Assembly: GCA_907165275.2 (NCBI GenBank)
Contig: OU015661.1
Span: forward strand, 4,161,501 to 4,225,500
Direction of reading: 5' to 3'
DNA from: Zygaena filipendulae
Lineage: Eukaryota; Arthropoda; Insecta; Lepidoptera; Zygaenidae
DNA length: 64,000 bases
The notes below the pieces were generated by a model. The model was not told where the DNA came from and did not search any database. It was given only the letters and a program-made list of their open reading frames with translations. Each line of letters opens with the position of its first letter. The stretch's first letter is position 1. Shown piece after piece: positions 11,641 through 24,981 of this stretch. A program made the position numbers and the translations under genes.

Positions 11641-12322
11641 AATCAAAGCATGTTAAGCTATGTTTCACTCCAATCCATCCAGTATAGTTTTATCGCGGTG
11701 CGCGTTCAAACCAACCGATAGTACATTTGCCAAAAGTGGTGGATATAAATACTAATTATTTTTTTCATCCTTTAACTCCTTCACATATTTTTTCCCAATT
11801 AAACAGTTTCAATAAGTGTATAAGTTATTAGTCTTCGTTGTACAACATTTATTAAAATAAATATTTTTAATGTATCCACATTAGGAATATTTTACTTAGG
11901 AACCTCTCTTTTAGACTTTTACTTTACAAATAATTTAGAATTCCTATAAATTGTTTGTAATTAATCACACTATATTTAAGTTTAGCAACGAAACTTTTTA
12001 AAAGAATAAATGATTAAGTAGGTATTAGAATAGAATTCTCTTCCAATAAACCATAGATAAATTTTGACCATCGATCGTTTAGATTCTCTTTGTTTATGAT
12101 AGCAGATAAGATAAGGAGCTGCTCAGCTTTACCTCATTCAAACTAACTCCAGTAGACTAATAAATTAAGGGATATTCTACAGCAAAGGATAATTTAATTA
12201 TGACTTATTTTAACACATTCGGCGTGAGACATGTTAAACTTTAAATTTATTATAATTACATATATTGTCTTCCAAAAAATGTTAGGTATTTTATTTTGTA
12301 CAAAATGTTTTTTTTTGTTACT

Positions 12323-12415
12323 TAGCTGTGCCTCGCGGTTTCACCCGCGCGAGTTTCGATATTCCGCAGGAACTCCAAACTTTTTAATATAAACCTTGTC
12401 CTGACAATAACATAC
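12323..12415 (-). mobile_element. Helitron-like element, 3' end
   Basis: AGCTGTGCCTCGCGGTTTCA plus CCGCAGGAACTCC. The remainder is lost. Confidence 0.65.
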
Positions 12416-13454
12416 CTACACAAAAAAATAATTATCCAATTCGGTGCAGTCATTTGAAAGTAATGCGCTGAGCGACACATTTGGCGATTCATTTTTATTT
12501 ACCTATATACCTAGGTGGGTATTGTACCTAAGTAAGGAAGTAGTTTACAGTACAATGGCAATAGCCTCCCTGGACTATATTATATGTAATAAATTCTGAG
12601 GGTCTTGTTGGTAACGAATAATGCTAAGCACGTTTTTATTGATTCAATACACTAACGCCTAAGTTGAGTTAACGAATATTTGTATTTTTCCTGGAAACAT
12701 TCGCACCTGCGTGTGTCAGTTAACAACGACCGAAATACCTACTCGTAGGTATACTGAACTCTAAGTATAGGAAACACTTTAATAGACCATTATTTTCATG
12801 GTATTTCTATACTTACTCATAGCAAAACCTACGTACGCCGACGTATTGTTTTATAAACAAACTCCTTTGTTCCATAACTTATACCTAGTCGAACCTAGTT
12901 ATTAGCTACCTGCCTTATTCACTACCGCATAGAACACCTGCCTGTTGGCATTAAGAATTCTGATAAATCATATTAATGATTAATTTTATTATAAGTGAAT
13001 TACATAATAGTGTGGTATTTAGGTATATCCTGCATAACTTACTTGATAATATCTGTTGAGTAATTTTAAGTTGTAATATGTTCTATAAAAGAAAAAGATT
13101 ACTCTGCCGCAACCGGTTACAAAACTCAGTTACAAACATGTACATGTATAGAAAACTATAACTATACGTGAAATACGAACTCCTCAGGGAAACTCGCAAA
13201 AAAAATTTGTCTAAGCTAAGGTAAAATTTTTAACTGTGCATAGATTGAGCGGTGAGCGCCTTCACTGGTTGTTATCTCTATGATTGATTAATTTTGTTTG
13301 ATTGTTTTAATCTTTTTATTTTATGCACATGTTTATAACGGTGTATACTTTCAACCCTGTAAATATTTAAAGTTAATTTTGCTACACCTTATATACAGAT
13401 TTCATCATCAATTTCATCATCAATTTCTTCATGAATTTTTGCATTCACGTTGTC

Positions 13455-13546
13455 AGGAGTACAGAGAAGGACATAGGGTACTTTTTATCCCGGAATTACC
13501 GCGGAAACTCCAAAAATAACGCGGGTGAAACCGCGGGGAACAGCTA
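13455..13546 (+). mobile_element. Helitron-like element, 3' end
   Basis: GGGTACTTTTTATCCCGGAA, then CGCGGGTGAAACCGCGGGG and CAGCTAAT. (CATCATCAATTT)n-like repetition lies just upstream. Confidence 0.7.
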
Positions 13547-13804
13547 ATTAGTTGATACAGCAAGAATATCAGCATCAGTTAAGGAATTTTCTTTAGGGAG
13601 CGAATAACTTCCTAATTACCACCGATGTCTTCCTCAAAACTCCGTCATCAATTAAGAAACTAGCTTTCGTTCCGTCACTCCCTCTTTCTTTTCTCTTAGT
13701 CTGTACAAGTGTAATTTATTGCGCCTCGAACTGCGGCGTCACGTCACCTTAAGTTAGTCATCTGAGTAACGTAACGAAGTCTAACAGGAAAATATTTTTA
13801 TATA

Positions 13805-14118
13805 CTGGGTGTAAGTTGAACGAGGGTTTTATTCAAACGCTCGATAACTTATCTTATCCATGTTAAATGCAATTAAAAAAAATATGGTAATAAAAAAAAC
13901 ACTAATACAACAAAAACATAGAAACTTTTACATTAGATTTATCGACTGCTACCACATATAGCAGCAGCAGCAATACAGAGAAAAGGGGCATCGAATGGTA
14001 TGATACATCAGCGCGTCGACAAAAAAAAAGTTTTTTTTAATAAGTACATTTAAGACGAGAATCGGATATTGAACACTCTCCTTCAATAAGTCCCTCGTTT
14101 AACCTTACACCCGCCCGG
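13805..14118. mobile_element. TIR element with TATA target duplication
   Basis: The left end CTGGGTGTAAGTTGAACGAG is imperfectly complementary to the right end (AACGAGGGACTT-type sequence read inward from CCGGGCGGGTGTAAGG). Both sides are flanked by TATA (13801-13804, 14119-14122). The interior is AT-rich and non-coding, so this is a MITE; the superfamily is unknown to me. Confidence 0.7.
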
Positions 14119-14135
14119 TATAAATAATCTTTAGT

Positions 14136-14165
14136 ATTGTTCAGAAGTGGTCACTTCTGAACAAT
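14136..14165. repeat. Short perfect palindrome
   Basis: TGTTCAGAAGTG and its complement around a 2-base centre, just right of the TIR element. Confidence 0.8.
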
Positions 14166-15067
14166 TCTTCTTCATTATTAAGAATTATGTTACTTTTTCT
14201 AATAGGTAAGTTAATTATTTTGCTTGTTAATAGATGTTGTAGGTACCTACTACCTACCACAAAAGGTTTCCTTTTCGCGCTTGCACACTAACACACGCAA
14301 CCGACTTTTTGCCAACACTTTATATACCTATAGTTCATTAGGTACTACGTTAGGCGAAACCACGGAAACGCCGAAAATTATGCGTAAAAACCGCGGAGAA
14401 AAGTTAGTATGACTTCATTTTAATATAGTCCGGTGTTATAACAACAAACATCAAAATTATCCCGTCGCGTTGTTCATATTATGTTTAGGATTTATCAGCA
14501 GATTGCGATAGCTGTGAATAACCGTGGCGCATTATTGATTTTCCTATTTTTCCTATAACAAGTTATGTTGGTGTAACTATACTCGTAGGAGCAAAGCTTT
14601 AGATCAAACCACGACAACAGTGAAATAATGGTGAAAGTTGAAGCTATGATACTTACTACCTAACTTTATTTTCTTTTATGAAAAAATGTTGTGCGAAGGT
14701 GTCGGTAGCGCTAGTGGGAATATAGTTGGCAACACGATCCCGCACAAATTGATTGAGAGCGACATTTGATATAAAATTGTGTTGTGATTGATGCGTCTTC
14801 GCCTCACGCCGCCGCCCCACTAAGTGCTTTGTCGTCGCAAGCTCACATTATATATACCTATACCGGCCTAGTAAATGTATTATTATACTCATATTCTTTA
14901 AGATAAATGTATTACAGAGTATAGTCAAAATATAACCATATTTAATGTTATATTTAGAAATATTATCATATTCATAATTTCCTTGTACTGTTGGTACGAA
15001 GTACAGTCATAAACCACAACATAACAATTGTCTTCTGAATCTACATATTGACGACGTCATATTGATA

Positions 15068-15324
15068 GACGACCCGGTTGGCGCAGTAGGTCACCATACC
15101 TACCCGCTAATCAAGGGGTTCCGGGTGCGATTCCCAGTGGGGTTGGACTGTGTGTGATGAATACAGGGTTCCATTTTCCAGTCTGGGCGTCTATATATAC
15201 ATATGTAATATATATGTAGTATATACCACGTTTGCTTGTTTTCCACGACACAAGCTTATAGCTTAGAGTGGGGTCACGTAGATCTGTGTTGTGAAGTGGA
15301 AGTGGATTATTATTATATTATTAA
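15068..15324 (+). mobile_element. tRNA-derived SINE, copy 1
   Basis: The A-box-like TTGGCGCAGTAGGTCACC and B-box-like GGTTCCGGGTGCGATTCCCA head a ~250-bp body ending in (ATT)n. It matches the copies at 57658 and 61637 over their whole length, with more differences. Confidence 0.85.
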
Positions 15325-15329
15325 GATAA

Positions 15330-16780
15330 AAAAAAATAACCGACTCCATTTCATTTTTTTCTAAATATATTGTATCCAATCAATTCTTATGACACTTTTA
15401 ACGCGCGTAAGAAATTAAAATTATAAATAAATAAATAAGTACGATTCGGACTGGTGTACCGAGGGTCCCGTACAAACTTGTTGTATACCTACAAATGATG
15501 TAACTACAAATTTACGGTTTTCGGATTTTTTCCTTTTCTTGTGTTATAAGACATCGCTACTTGCCAAGTTTCACGATTCTAGGTCAATGGAAAGTATACC
15601 CTTTATATGTACTTCTGTAAAAATTTGTGCCATAAATAGCCATATCTTTTGATTGCGTTGACATAGGAGTTTGAGTAGGTATTTGGTATTAATTTGAACT
15701 TCATACTTTTACGCATATCTAAGAAAAAGGTTCTTAGCAGATAGACAGACTGTGTTCATTTTTTCGTTTTGAGGTAGGTACCTATAAGAAAACCTTTAAA
15801 AAAATAATCTTAGAGAAATCTCGAAGTAGGTACTTAGGTACCAAGTACTTACGAACCTCTAGTTTGTCTATTAGTAATATTCCTAAACATATACGATCAC
15901 AACTGGTTATTCTAATACCTTAAGAAAATAGTAACCTACGTACCTATATTAAACACAACCGGTGCAAAAAAGACCCCGTGTCCAAAAAGCTTCACTTCAA
16001 AAATCTCTTTGAAATACACAATTACAACGAATCATCGTATTATAAGTAAAGATCTCTTGAAAGTCTTTGAGATTTTATTTATACATACCATTCGTATTTA
16101 CACATTACACACAGACAGGTAACGTTCAATCTAACAATAGTCCCTGAAAGGGGTAAAAGGAGAGCCGTTAGATGAATTGCTTGAAGTGGACGCTTAATTT
16201 ACTTTACGAATATGTTGAAAGTTGGAACTGTTAGAAGGTTTCACTCGAATTTTCTATCGACTTCCCAAATCTCGCGTTCATCTCCGCCCTCGCAACATTC
16301 ATCAACTCGTTGAATATGTAAATATGAACACACATCGCTGTGGAATATTTTCCAAGAAATCTCTTCTTGTCAAACGCGATATATGTACATACGCGAGTTA
16401 TTTTACAATATAATAAACAAAAATTTTAAGGATCAGTTTCTGTATAATAATAATAATTTCGTGAGTTTAATTTCTATAATAGATACTGAACGTTTAGTAG
16501 ATACTTAATACAATATTTGGGTTTTTAATTCCGTGTAGGTACTAAGCATCTGTTACTTTGCAGTCTGTAGGTAGCTAAGCGCGGAGTATATGCGGAGTGA
16601 ATCCATGGTCGCCTAGCCGGTCTATCCATCATACTCGGGATTAATAACCGTGTCTGTGATGCAGATGTACCTGTACCGCAGTTGTACTTATGAGATATCA
16701 CTTCCTTAACACTGCATATTAATCTAAGCGCATAGTTTACTTAGTTTAGTTATAGAAAACAATTAAAAAAAATCGTGTCA
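15330..16780. other. Non-coding, AT-rich
   Basis: No gene recognised. An open frame at 16222-16413 contains HRCG, but not the PRCG(V/N) context of an MMP cysteine switch. Confidence 0.5.
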
Positions 16781-16929
16781 TAAAAATCTATACTATAATA
16801 AAAGAGTAGAATCCGCGATTACAATATACATTGAATATTTTTACCTAAAATTGAGAGGCAAACAATCAGTATAGCGTTATCAGTGATAGCAATAGCTCGT
16901 ATCAACCAAGAGTATATAACGTGCTCGTC

Positions 16930-17460
16930 CCACGTATACTTAGCCACGTGGCTGGCTGGCTGGTGAGCGTGAACGCAAAGCGAGGCAAAACGATCTCGTG
17001 ATTTGAACACGATATATCGCCACGCGGGGTAATATTGTGTCGAGGGACGAACTGATAGTCGGGTGGCCCTTTTAACAAAAAATAAGGTCGACCGTTTACA
17101 CGAGAGCAAAGGCTTTAAGTGACAGAACAGATGAATGTTTTTGCCCGTTAGATAAGGGGAGATAACACAAAAAGTTGGCGAGAAGTCTCGTAAAAACCGA
17201 TACTGTCGTTAGTCATAGTAGTGCACATATTGAATGTCGCCAGTGTCGGACTTGAGTGACGTGGATGTAATTATCGGGGCATCGACGTAGGTCGTTGTTG
17301 TAGATTCTAGGGCGGTGTTCATTATGCAAGAGTGTAACGGACGGGCAGCACTCGCCCGGGCCAAACTTAGATTGAACGCGAGGACGCGGGCGCGTGCTTC
17401 AACTATCTCCGCTCATTTACACCAAGATTTACGCCAACTTTGCACTGTATCCTAGCGTCC
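16930..17460. promoter_or_regulatory. Candidate regulatory region with palindromic E-box
   Basis: Largely repeat-free sequence of mixed GC. It includes AGCCACGTGGCT (a 12-bp palindrome around CACGTG, near 16952), a (TGGC)n run and a GC-rich block at 17330-17400. No exon could be supported. Confidence 0.2.
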
Positions 17461-17551
17461 CGTAATTTTCAGCTACAGTATCAAAAGTAACGTATTACGC
17501 CCCTAACTATAGCAACTACATATATTTAAAATTAAGTAGTAGTAGTAACCA

Positions 17552-17707
17552 GACTCTAGACCTACTGAGTCGATTCTGAAAATTCTTTCGCTGATAAGAA
17601 GCTACAGTTTCCTAACCCAAGTATCATAGTCAAGTGTCAAGAATACTTTTAGAGTTCCTGAGGAAATATTCAAATTCACTCGAGTGTAACCACAAGAGAA
17701 CAGCTAG
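17552..17707 (+). mobile_element. Helitron-like element, decayed
   Basis: CTACTGAGTCGATTCTGAAA with AATTCTTTCGCTGATAAGAA, a worn hairpin and CAGCTAG at the end. Confidence 0.55.
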
Positions 17708-18665
17708 TATATAATGAAACATGTTATTCATAGCATGATAACATGTTATACCTATAATATGTACCTATTATGTAAATATAATAATATAAAAAAGCACTAC
17801 CTACAAAAATGTAACAAAATATTTATATGAAGTATTTATTATCAAGCAGTTGTTTATTCATTAAAAATATATTATAACCAGGAAGCCATATCATGTCATT
17901 GGTGGCACACGTCCGGTCAGGAAAGATACGCAGCACGGGGGAAGTGCGACAAGTGAGTGGGCGGCTTCCGTCCACTCCGTCGCGTGCGCATGATACTCTG
18001 ACAATCGAAACCGTCGCACGATATCACTTTACACTTCATGCCGTGTAGGGTTACAGTAATCCACAGTCTACCGTAGCCCCAGGAAACCAATCTCTGAGTG
18101 TTCAATTACAAATCGTTCTAGATTAATTTGTGATTGTTATTGAAGTATTTTCCGTTTTAATTCCACATAAATTCTAATTCCTCATGTGTTTTGGTTGGGT
18201 TCTTATTTCAAAATACCGATGATTATTAAATCACATATCAACATCGCCAGCAAATTCTCGGTCGTTCGTTAGAAACAATATCTCGCGGTAATAAACAGTT
18301 AACAACTAAATGAGAAAGCCGTACAATCGCTTTAATTACCAAATCACGAGAAAATTCACGCTCTCTAACCTTAAACTCCACAACACAATGAACGAATAGA
18401 AGAAGCCCGTGAAAAAGCAAATTAAATTAATTGTGATGTAAACGAGGGTTGGCGAACGCAGTACCTACTGTAAATAATAGATGGCTCTCGCGCCGAACCG
18501 AACCCCTATACCATAATAACATTTTATTCGTTTTCCGGCGGTGTTTTGCTTGGTGCCTAGATTTATAAATTCAATAATTGCTCAGCTTCATTAGTTTAAT
18601 AAAACATTGTCAAAAATTGCGTGGAATTTTTATGGTTATTCAACTACTATTTTATTATATCTACT

Positions 18666-19026
18666 ATAGCTGACCCCCGCGGTTTCACCCGCGGTAATTT
18701 CGGAGTACTCGCGGGAATTCCGGGATAAAAAGTATACCCTATGTTACTCACTTGCCACTCAAGATCACTGTAGCTTCATATAAGTGAAAGAATATTTAAA
18801 ATCGGTTCAGTAGATCGATTACCCAGTACAATCTCACAAACTCACGAACTCACAAACTCCTGAGTTCCCGAGGGAATTCCGGGATAAAAAGTACCCTATA
18901 TCAGTCTGTATCACTGTAGCTCCCTATAAATGAAAGAATTTTTAAAATCGGTTCAGTAGATCCAGAGATTACCCCCTACAATGTCACAAACTCACAAATT
19001 TTTGCTCTTTATAATATTAGTATAGA
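18666..19026 (-). mobile_element. Helitron-like element with internal duplication
   Basis: On the minus strand: TATACTAATATTATAAAGAG head, then two successive ~140-bp blocks of TCTACTGAACCGATTTTAAA to GGGATTCC-type sequence, and one hairpin end. The interior has thus been duplicated. Confidence 0.75.
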
Positions 19027-19375
19027 TATATCAATTCTAGGTTTCGAGATTCCGGTATATGCCAATCATAGTCACCCTTACACAGAGAACAGAATGTAGC
19101 AGTAGGTAATTAGGCATATTACAGAATTAGTTCAATTTAGACAATTTACGCAACACTTAAATTCAGAACACAGTACAAAAGAGTAAAAAATAGAATTTCA
19201 AATAAAGTGTATGATCGGAACTCGGAATACTCGGTAGGTAGTACCTACCTAATTTTATTACATATACCTACATGTACATACCAAAAAATAAAATATATAT
19301 ACATATATGAACATACACACACACATAAATTACATACATATTATTATATTCATACATGTAAGCACATATTTATCT

Positions 19376-19617
19376 ATCTATTATACATATAAAATGCTTT
19401 GTCCTGAATGACTGATGGATCAACGCCCAGCCTAAACCGCTGATCGTAGAGACCTGAAACTTGGAGAGTGTGTTCTTTGTATGACGTAGGCATCTGATAA
19501 GAAAGGATTTTTAAAAATTCTTCCCCTAAGGGGATGAAAAGGTGTTGCAAAGTTTGTATGGAACAATTCCGCGGGAACTTCGATATTATCGCGGGTGAAA
19601 CCGCGCGGGACATCTAG
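19376..19617 (+). mobile_element. Helitron-like element, divergent interior
   Basis: The 3' end has ATTATCGCGGGTGAAACCGC and ATCTAG. The interior (CCTGAAACTTGGAGAGTGTG) differs from the other copies. Confidence 0.65.
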
Positions 19618-19658
19618 TATATTATATGATTCTTTCTATTATTTACTATCTTTACTTA

Positions 19659-19660
19659 AT

Positions 19661-19695
<35 letters not shown>

Positions 19696-19697
19696 TA
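19659..19697. repeat. (TTTA)n microsatellite
   Basis: About nine TTTA units. The sequence 19700-20480 beyond it is very AT-rich with nothing recognised. Confidence 0.9.
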
Positions 19698-20499
19698 AAT
19701 AAATTATATAAATAAATATTTTTTATAGGCCAATAATAAGTTTTACTAAAACAGTTTTCATAATTTCACTTTTAAATATTTTTATATTAGACCCAGAGTC
19801 GTTTTAATGACTACTTAATTTTAAGTCTACACTTAAAATTTTAAGTCTTCACTTAAAAACTTCTTTTTAAATACAAATCTGCTGCACTCAGAGACGTTCA
19901 TTAGATTAGTATTGATTGGCATTTAATTAATAAAATAAAAAATAAAATAAAAAAGTTTTTATTTCAGATTTCCTCCATAATTAAGATAAATTTAGTTTTA
20001 AAAAAATGTTAGTTAACATTAACATTAATTTAATGATCGTCTCTAAGTGCGGCAGATTTGTTTTTAAAATCTTAACTTAAAATTAAATAAATCATTAAAA
20101 CTACTCTGAGTGCGGCCGTTAGATACTTAAACATATTTGTTTAATACACTATGAAAACAAGTTAGTTACGTTTGTTAAACCTAGTTTACCTACTATTTAA
20201 TACATGAGCATACTAGCATAATCTAATATGATCTCTAAATTAAAATTTTGCTAAGAATGTTAAATTTCTTTTATAAAATAGCTGATAGAATACGAGAGCG
20301 CCTTAGCTGCCCCATTCCCTTTTCTATTAGCAAATGTTAATGAGATCAAAATAACATAATATTACACTAGTCTTACATATAGATATTGTACAATTTTTGT
20401 TCATTGAGTAAGATAATATTATGGTTAATATTTGATTTATTGTGAAATTTTCTAATCTATTTAACGTATGTACCTAATAATATGAGAAAGTATTGATGT

Positions 20500-20900
20500 T
20501 TTTTTCTGTGTAAACATTGCGTACAATCACTTGCATTAAATGAAAATAGCCGGAGTAAGACGTACCACTCAATTGGTTACCAGGCGTAGCTTACAGCGGT
20601 CTATTTTCATCGCTCCATCAAACAAGCTCTCGATAACGCTTTTATGAATTTATACATCGATTTGGGCCGCTTTTGAATATAGGTTACGGAGTTTTTCAGA
20701 TACCTATCAAGTAATTACACGATCGCTCGAGGCGATGTGGCAAATGTAATATTATGTTCATTTTATTAACGTTGAAGAAAGAAGAAAGTGCAAGAAGATT
20801 TGTCACTCCCGGTGACTCACTCAACCTGGGTGTGATGTGTGCACTAGTTGCTCGGCCCATCACAACCTCCTTGAGTGAGCGATCGTGGGTGTGTAAACAT
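20500..20900. promoter_or_regulatory. Candidate conserved non-coding block
   Basis: Balanced-GC, repeat-free sequence with ATGAAAATAGCCGGAGTAAG and GAATTTATACATCGATTTGG. No exon could be supported. Confidence 0.2.
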
Positions 20901-21138
20901 CATCAACGTATAGAAGACGGCAAAATACAATAAAACCAACGAAACTTACGCCACGTACATGGTTGTTTTAAGTTGTTTACTGTTATTCTATGATTAGGGA
21001 TTCATAAATCATTGAAGGTTTTCGCAGCAGCAAATATTGGTTTACATTTCATTCGATGCATAAACGTAACAGAACAACACAAAACTTTTGTTATCAAATA
21101 TAATCCATAAGTCATTATAATTATAATAAACACGTGAG

Positions 21139-21157
21139 TATATATATATATATATAT
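21139..21157. repeat. (TA)n microsatellite
   Basis: Nine TA units. Confidence 0.9.
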
Positions 21158-22519
21158 CTTATTTTCAGATAACAACAGCTATAAGTAATGATTGCTTTAA
21201 AAAAATCATAGAGAATACGATTGGCAGCCGCATTACGTAACGGCAAAAATAGCACGATGAATGTACAGAAAACAGACGCACATCGACTTTCGGGTGATTT
21301 ATTTGTTACTAGCCGTTGCCCGCTGTTTCACCTGTATTTCCTATATTACTGTATAATTTAGCAACTGAATTCATATTAAGTGGAACAAGCAATCGTAATA
21401 TCAACAGGGTTTGATGGGTTAGTCGCTGTTATCTCCCGTTAACACCTGAGCGCATTGATATGCATTCGCTATGCAACTCATTAGGCATTCAGTTTCACAT
21501 TACGATGTCTGAATGCACTACATATAAACAAATAAATTTATCAAACTTAATACCACAAGAAATAGACAATGAAAAAAATAATAATAATAAATATACCTAT
21601 ACTTCCATAATAGTAATTCAAAACGGATTTATTTTATTTTGTGAAAATTATTTAAAAAAAAATTTACGAATTACAAGTAATACTATAGGTACTGGTTATT
21701 TGTATGCTTTCACTATTTCTAATTTCTATAGTTGATATAAATAATACAAAACTTACCGCGTAACTTAGCTTACCGCAGTTTTATTTTTGTAGATACGGCC
21801 TACGACCGATAATGGTCGTAGATATGAGAATAATAAGTAACCTAAAAATCCTTTGCAATTTTGTTCAGCCAGTGGGAGCTGGGTTTTAGAGCAATTTGGC
21901 ATACAAGTCATATTTTGTAATCTAAGGCCTACCTAACACTGTCTTGCCATCTATCTGTACGTTAGGAAAGGCTTATCCCTCGCGAGCGGCTGAGGTGCTG
22001 GCAAACCGTGCATCCGTAGACGTTGCCAACTACGAGCCTACGCGGTAAGCCGTCTTGTCGCAGCTCGCAGCCATCAACGGGTGCTACGCTGTAGACCTTC
22101 TACGAGCAATGTCACCACACTTTCTACTAAAAAATCATATTTAATTATTGTAATTATTATAGGTCCCTGGTGAACTTCAAACAAAACAAGATATCTTTCA
22201 GTTTTAAGACTAAAAATAATAGGTATGTCTATATAATGGTTCGACCAATATTCTGCAGAATTATACAACTCTTGAATATAAAGCTTGCTAGAAAGTATTA
22301 GTTTTGTGAATTCAATTCATCGAAATATTTTTATTGTTTATTTAATTTTTTGGTTATTTATACATTCAATTCCTACATTCTATATTCTATTCTATACATA
22401 ATATAAATAAAATTGAAGTGTCTAATGTCTATTTGTAATTCCAAATTAAGAGTTTTTCACTAAATGCATATGAAAGTAAATAGGTACTGTACTTAGATAA
22501 AAAAGATTTTCTAAAAAAA

Positions 22520-22731
22520 TCTCTCTGTCTGTCTGTCTGTGTATTGGTTCCGGCTAATCTCTGAAACGGCTGGCATCTCACGGGCTATCTGCCAGTGCCG
22601 ATTTTAATGGAACTCTCACTGGGAGACAGCGGATTTTATTTTAGGAGTAACTTAGGCTAATTTTATTTTAGAAAAAAATTGTACCCGCAGGAATTCCAAA
22701 ACTCAGGCGGGTGAAACCGAGGCACAGCTAG
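22520..22731 (+). mobile_element. Helitron-like element
   Basis: (TGTC)n, GGTTCCGGCTAATCTCTGAA, GGAATTCCAAAACTCAGGCG, worn hairpin and CAGCTAG. Confidence 0.7.
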
Positions 22732-23434
22732 TTGTACAATAATATTTTGTAACACAGAGTTTTATTGCACGAAGACTAGGTACTATTCAAACTCGAGCAT
22801 CGTTCGTTAAAAATTATATAGAGACAAACGTGGTAGTGACTAGTGCCGTTTCAAATAATAAGTTGACCGCTGGCTGAAGGCTGCTGCTTGTTAGAGTCCG
22901 ATTGCTACTGCCTCCCGGCACATGCACTGGAGTGCGACACTCTCCCGTATTTGTCCTCGCAGTGTATAATTTTGCACTCGGCGGTCCAACTTTGTTGTTC
23001 ACCTCAGGTGTACAGTAATTAATCAACTTGCTTAGTTTCGATTGAAGGCTACCTATCGCTCGCTTCAGGAACGATGTGGGTATTCGTTAATTATCAAAGT
23101 TTAACGATGTTTCGTTCCGCCACAGCTTTGTCAGAGCGTATCTTTTAGTGCGGATTCAAGTTCTATTTCAAATCTGTATTTGACGAACAAGCTTGAAAAA
23201 TCCTATCATATATTGCAAATTTTAAAAAAATGCGTGTAACCTTTACGTTGTGACAGAAATAACTAGATATATATAAAACTAAAAAAGTGTGCGGTCGGGG
23301 GAACCCCGTCAGAAACTTTTTTTTCCTGTTATGTATATAAATAGTAAATATTTAACATTCAAATAACATTAAATGTATGTAAACAATAAATACTTACTTG
23401 TATCCAAATATAAAATTTTAGTTTGTATTATACA

Positions 23435-23652
23435 TCCTACTATATTATAAACGCGAAAGTTTGTAAGTATGTATGGATGGATGGATGGATGGATGTTTGT
23501 TACTCTTCCACGCAAAAACTACTGGATGGATTTAAATGAAACTTTATAATAATATAGCTTATACATCAGATTAACACATAGGGTACTTTTTATCCTGGAA
23601 TTACCGCGGTAACTCTGAAATTAACGCGGGTAGAACTGCGGGGCACAACTAG
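23435..23652 (+). mobile_element. Helitron-like element, full length, with (GGAT)n
   Basis: It runs from TCCTACTATATTATAAACGC through (ATGG)n, GGTACTTTTTATCCTGGAAT and a degenerate hairpin to CAACTAG. The microsatellite lies just inside the 5' end, as in the minus-strand copy at 2727. Confidence 0.75.
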
Positions 23653-24563
23653 TACACAATATGTAGGTACACGAGTCCTTAATGCAGTTTCTATTCCTTG
23701 ATCATCCATTACAAAATGGAAATAACGGGACAGTGTAACTCTAGTGTGAATTAAAAAAATTACAAAATACGTACCTATCTAAACAAACACTAAAAATAGG
23801 TTTTCCATTTGCTTTTACTTTAACATTTCACTTCGAAATTTCGTGGTACGCGTACTATCTATAAAAATCGTAATATTTATGTATGGATGTGTAACAGTAT
23901 TTTGTGAACAAGGGCATCACGGAAATTGAAGCTGTTTAGTTGATAAGCAACATCTGCATAAATGTGATTTGTTTACCATCTCGGCTGTGGTCTCAACACA
24001 ATTTATTTGAAAGGTGTCGCGGCGCAATCTACTCACCGATCACTGCCGGCGCAAAATAACCACGTACAAACACCTCGATATAAATCACTCCAAGGAAATA
24101 ACCCGCTCGCCCCATTTGCACCGGACATGTCTTTAAACAACGTCTCCAAGTCTCCCTCGCGAGTCGCGCTGACGATATTGTGAAAGCATTGCTTCGCCAT
24201 TGTTGGATAGCAACGTTATTTGTCATCTCGCTAAATGCGTTTTGAATTGGCAATCATGTTGTTTGCACTACGCGGCGGGATTTAAACAAATCGTGTTTCA
24301 AAAACACGCCGAGCATAGGAGGAAGGAAACTGCAATATTCTTTTATTTTTGTTTGGTTGTTTGTTAAGTTGTCAGTTGATAATATTACAAAGTATTTCTT
24401 TATGTTGCATTGCTGGAGCACAGGCCTGCCTAAACACTGAAATAGCCCACCACGCGGGCCCATTGCGGATTGGTTCACTTTACTCACATTCAAATTGCTT
24501 CTTATGTACTTGTACTGGTTTAGTCACTACTAGTATGTTTTACCGTAACGACTGGAATTTTAA

Positions 24564-24612
24564 TCCATACCAATATTATAAATACGAAAGTATGTAACTC
24601 TCTCTGTATATC
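24564..24612 (+). mobile_element. Helitron-like 5' end only
   Basis: TCCATACCAATATTATAAAT head and GTATGTAACTCTCTCTG. It is cut off by different sequence (CAAAGTCAAATGAATTCATT onward) that resembles another dispersed repeat. Confidence 0.6.
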
Positions 24613-24981
24613 AAAGTCAAATGAATTCATTTATTCAAATTTAGCCCATAATGTGGTCTTTTTGACGTTAATAAAATTACAGTGAATATGACAGCAGTCA
24701 GCACCCATAAAATATCCACCCTTCACAGCTTCCTAGTGCTATGGCTGAAGAGAAGAAGTTGCGCAACAAACTCTCCAGTAGCACGCTGTTAGTTAAAAGT
24801 TATATAATACATAATATTAATGCTGACTCATAGTCCAATTAATTATGTGCAATGAGCAGTAACCAGCAATAAACTACTGTACATAGGTACATGGATGTCT
24901 AATATCTTTTTACGCCCTAACTAACCGATCATTATGTACATACGTACATGTATACGTACGTACGACAGCGTTGTTAAAGGT

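Noticed and set aside
15068..15140. A functional tRNA gene at the head of the SINE
   Set aside because: A and B boxes are present, but the acceptor and anticodon arms do not fold as a tRNA and the same head recurs on two other SINE copies.
16222..16413. Open frame with HRCG, considered as the Mmp2 propeptide
   Set aside because: The context HRCGIFSKK is not PRCG(V/N)xD and the rest has no propeptide features or good splice sites.
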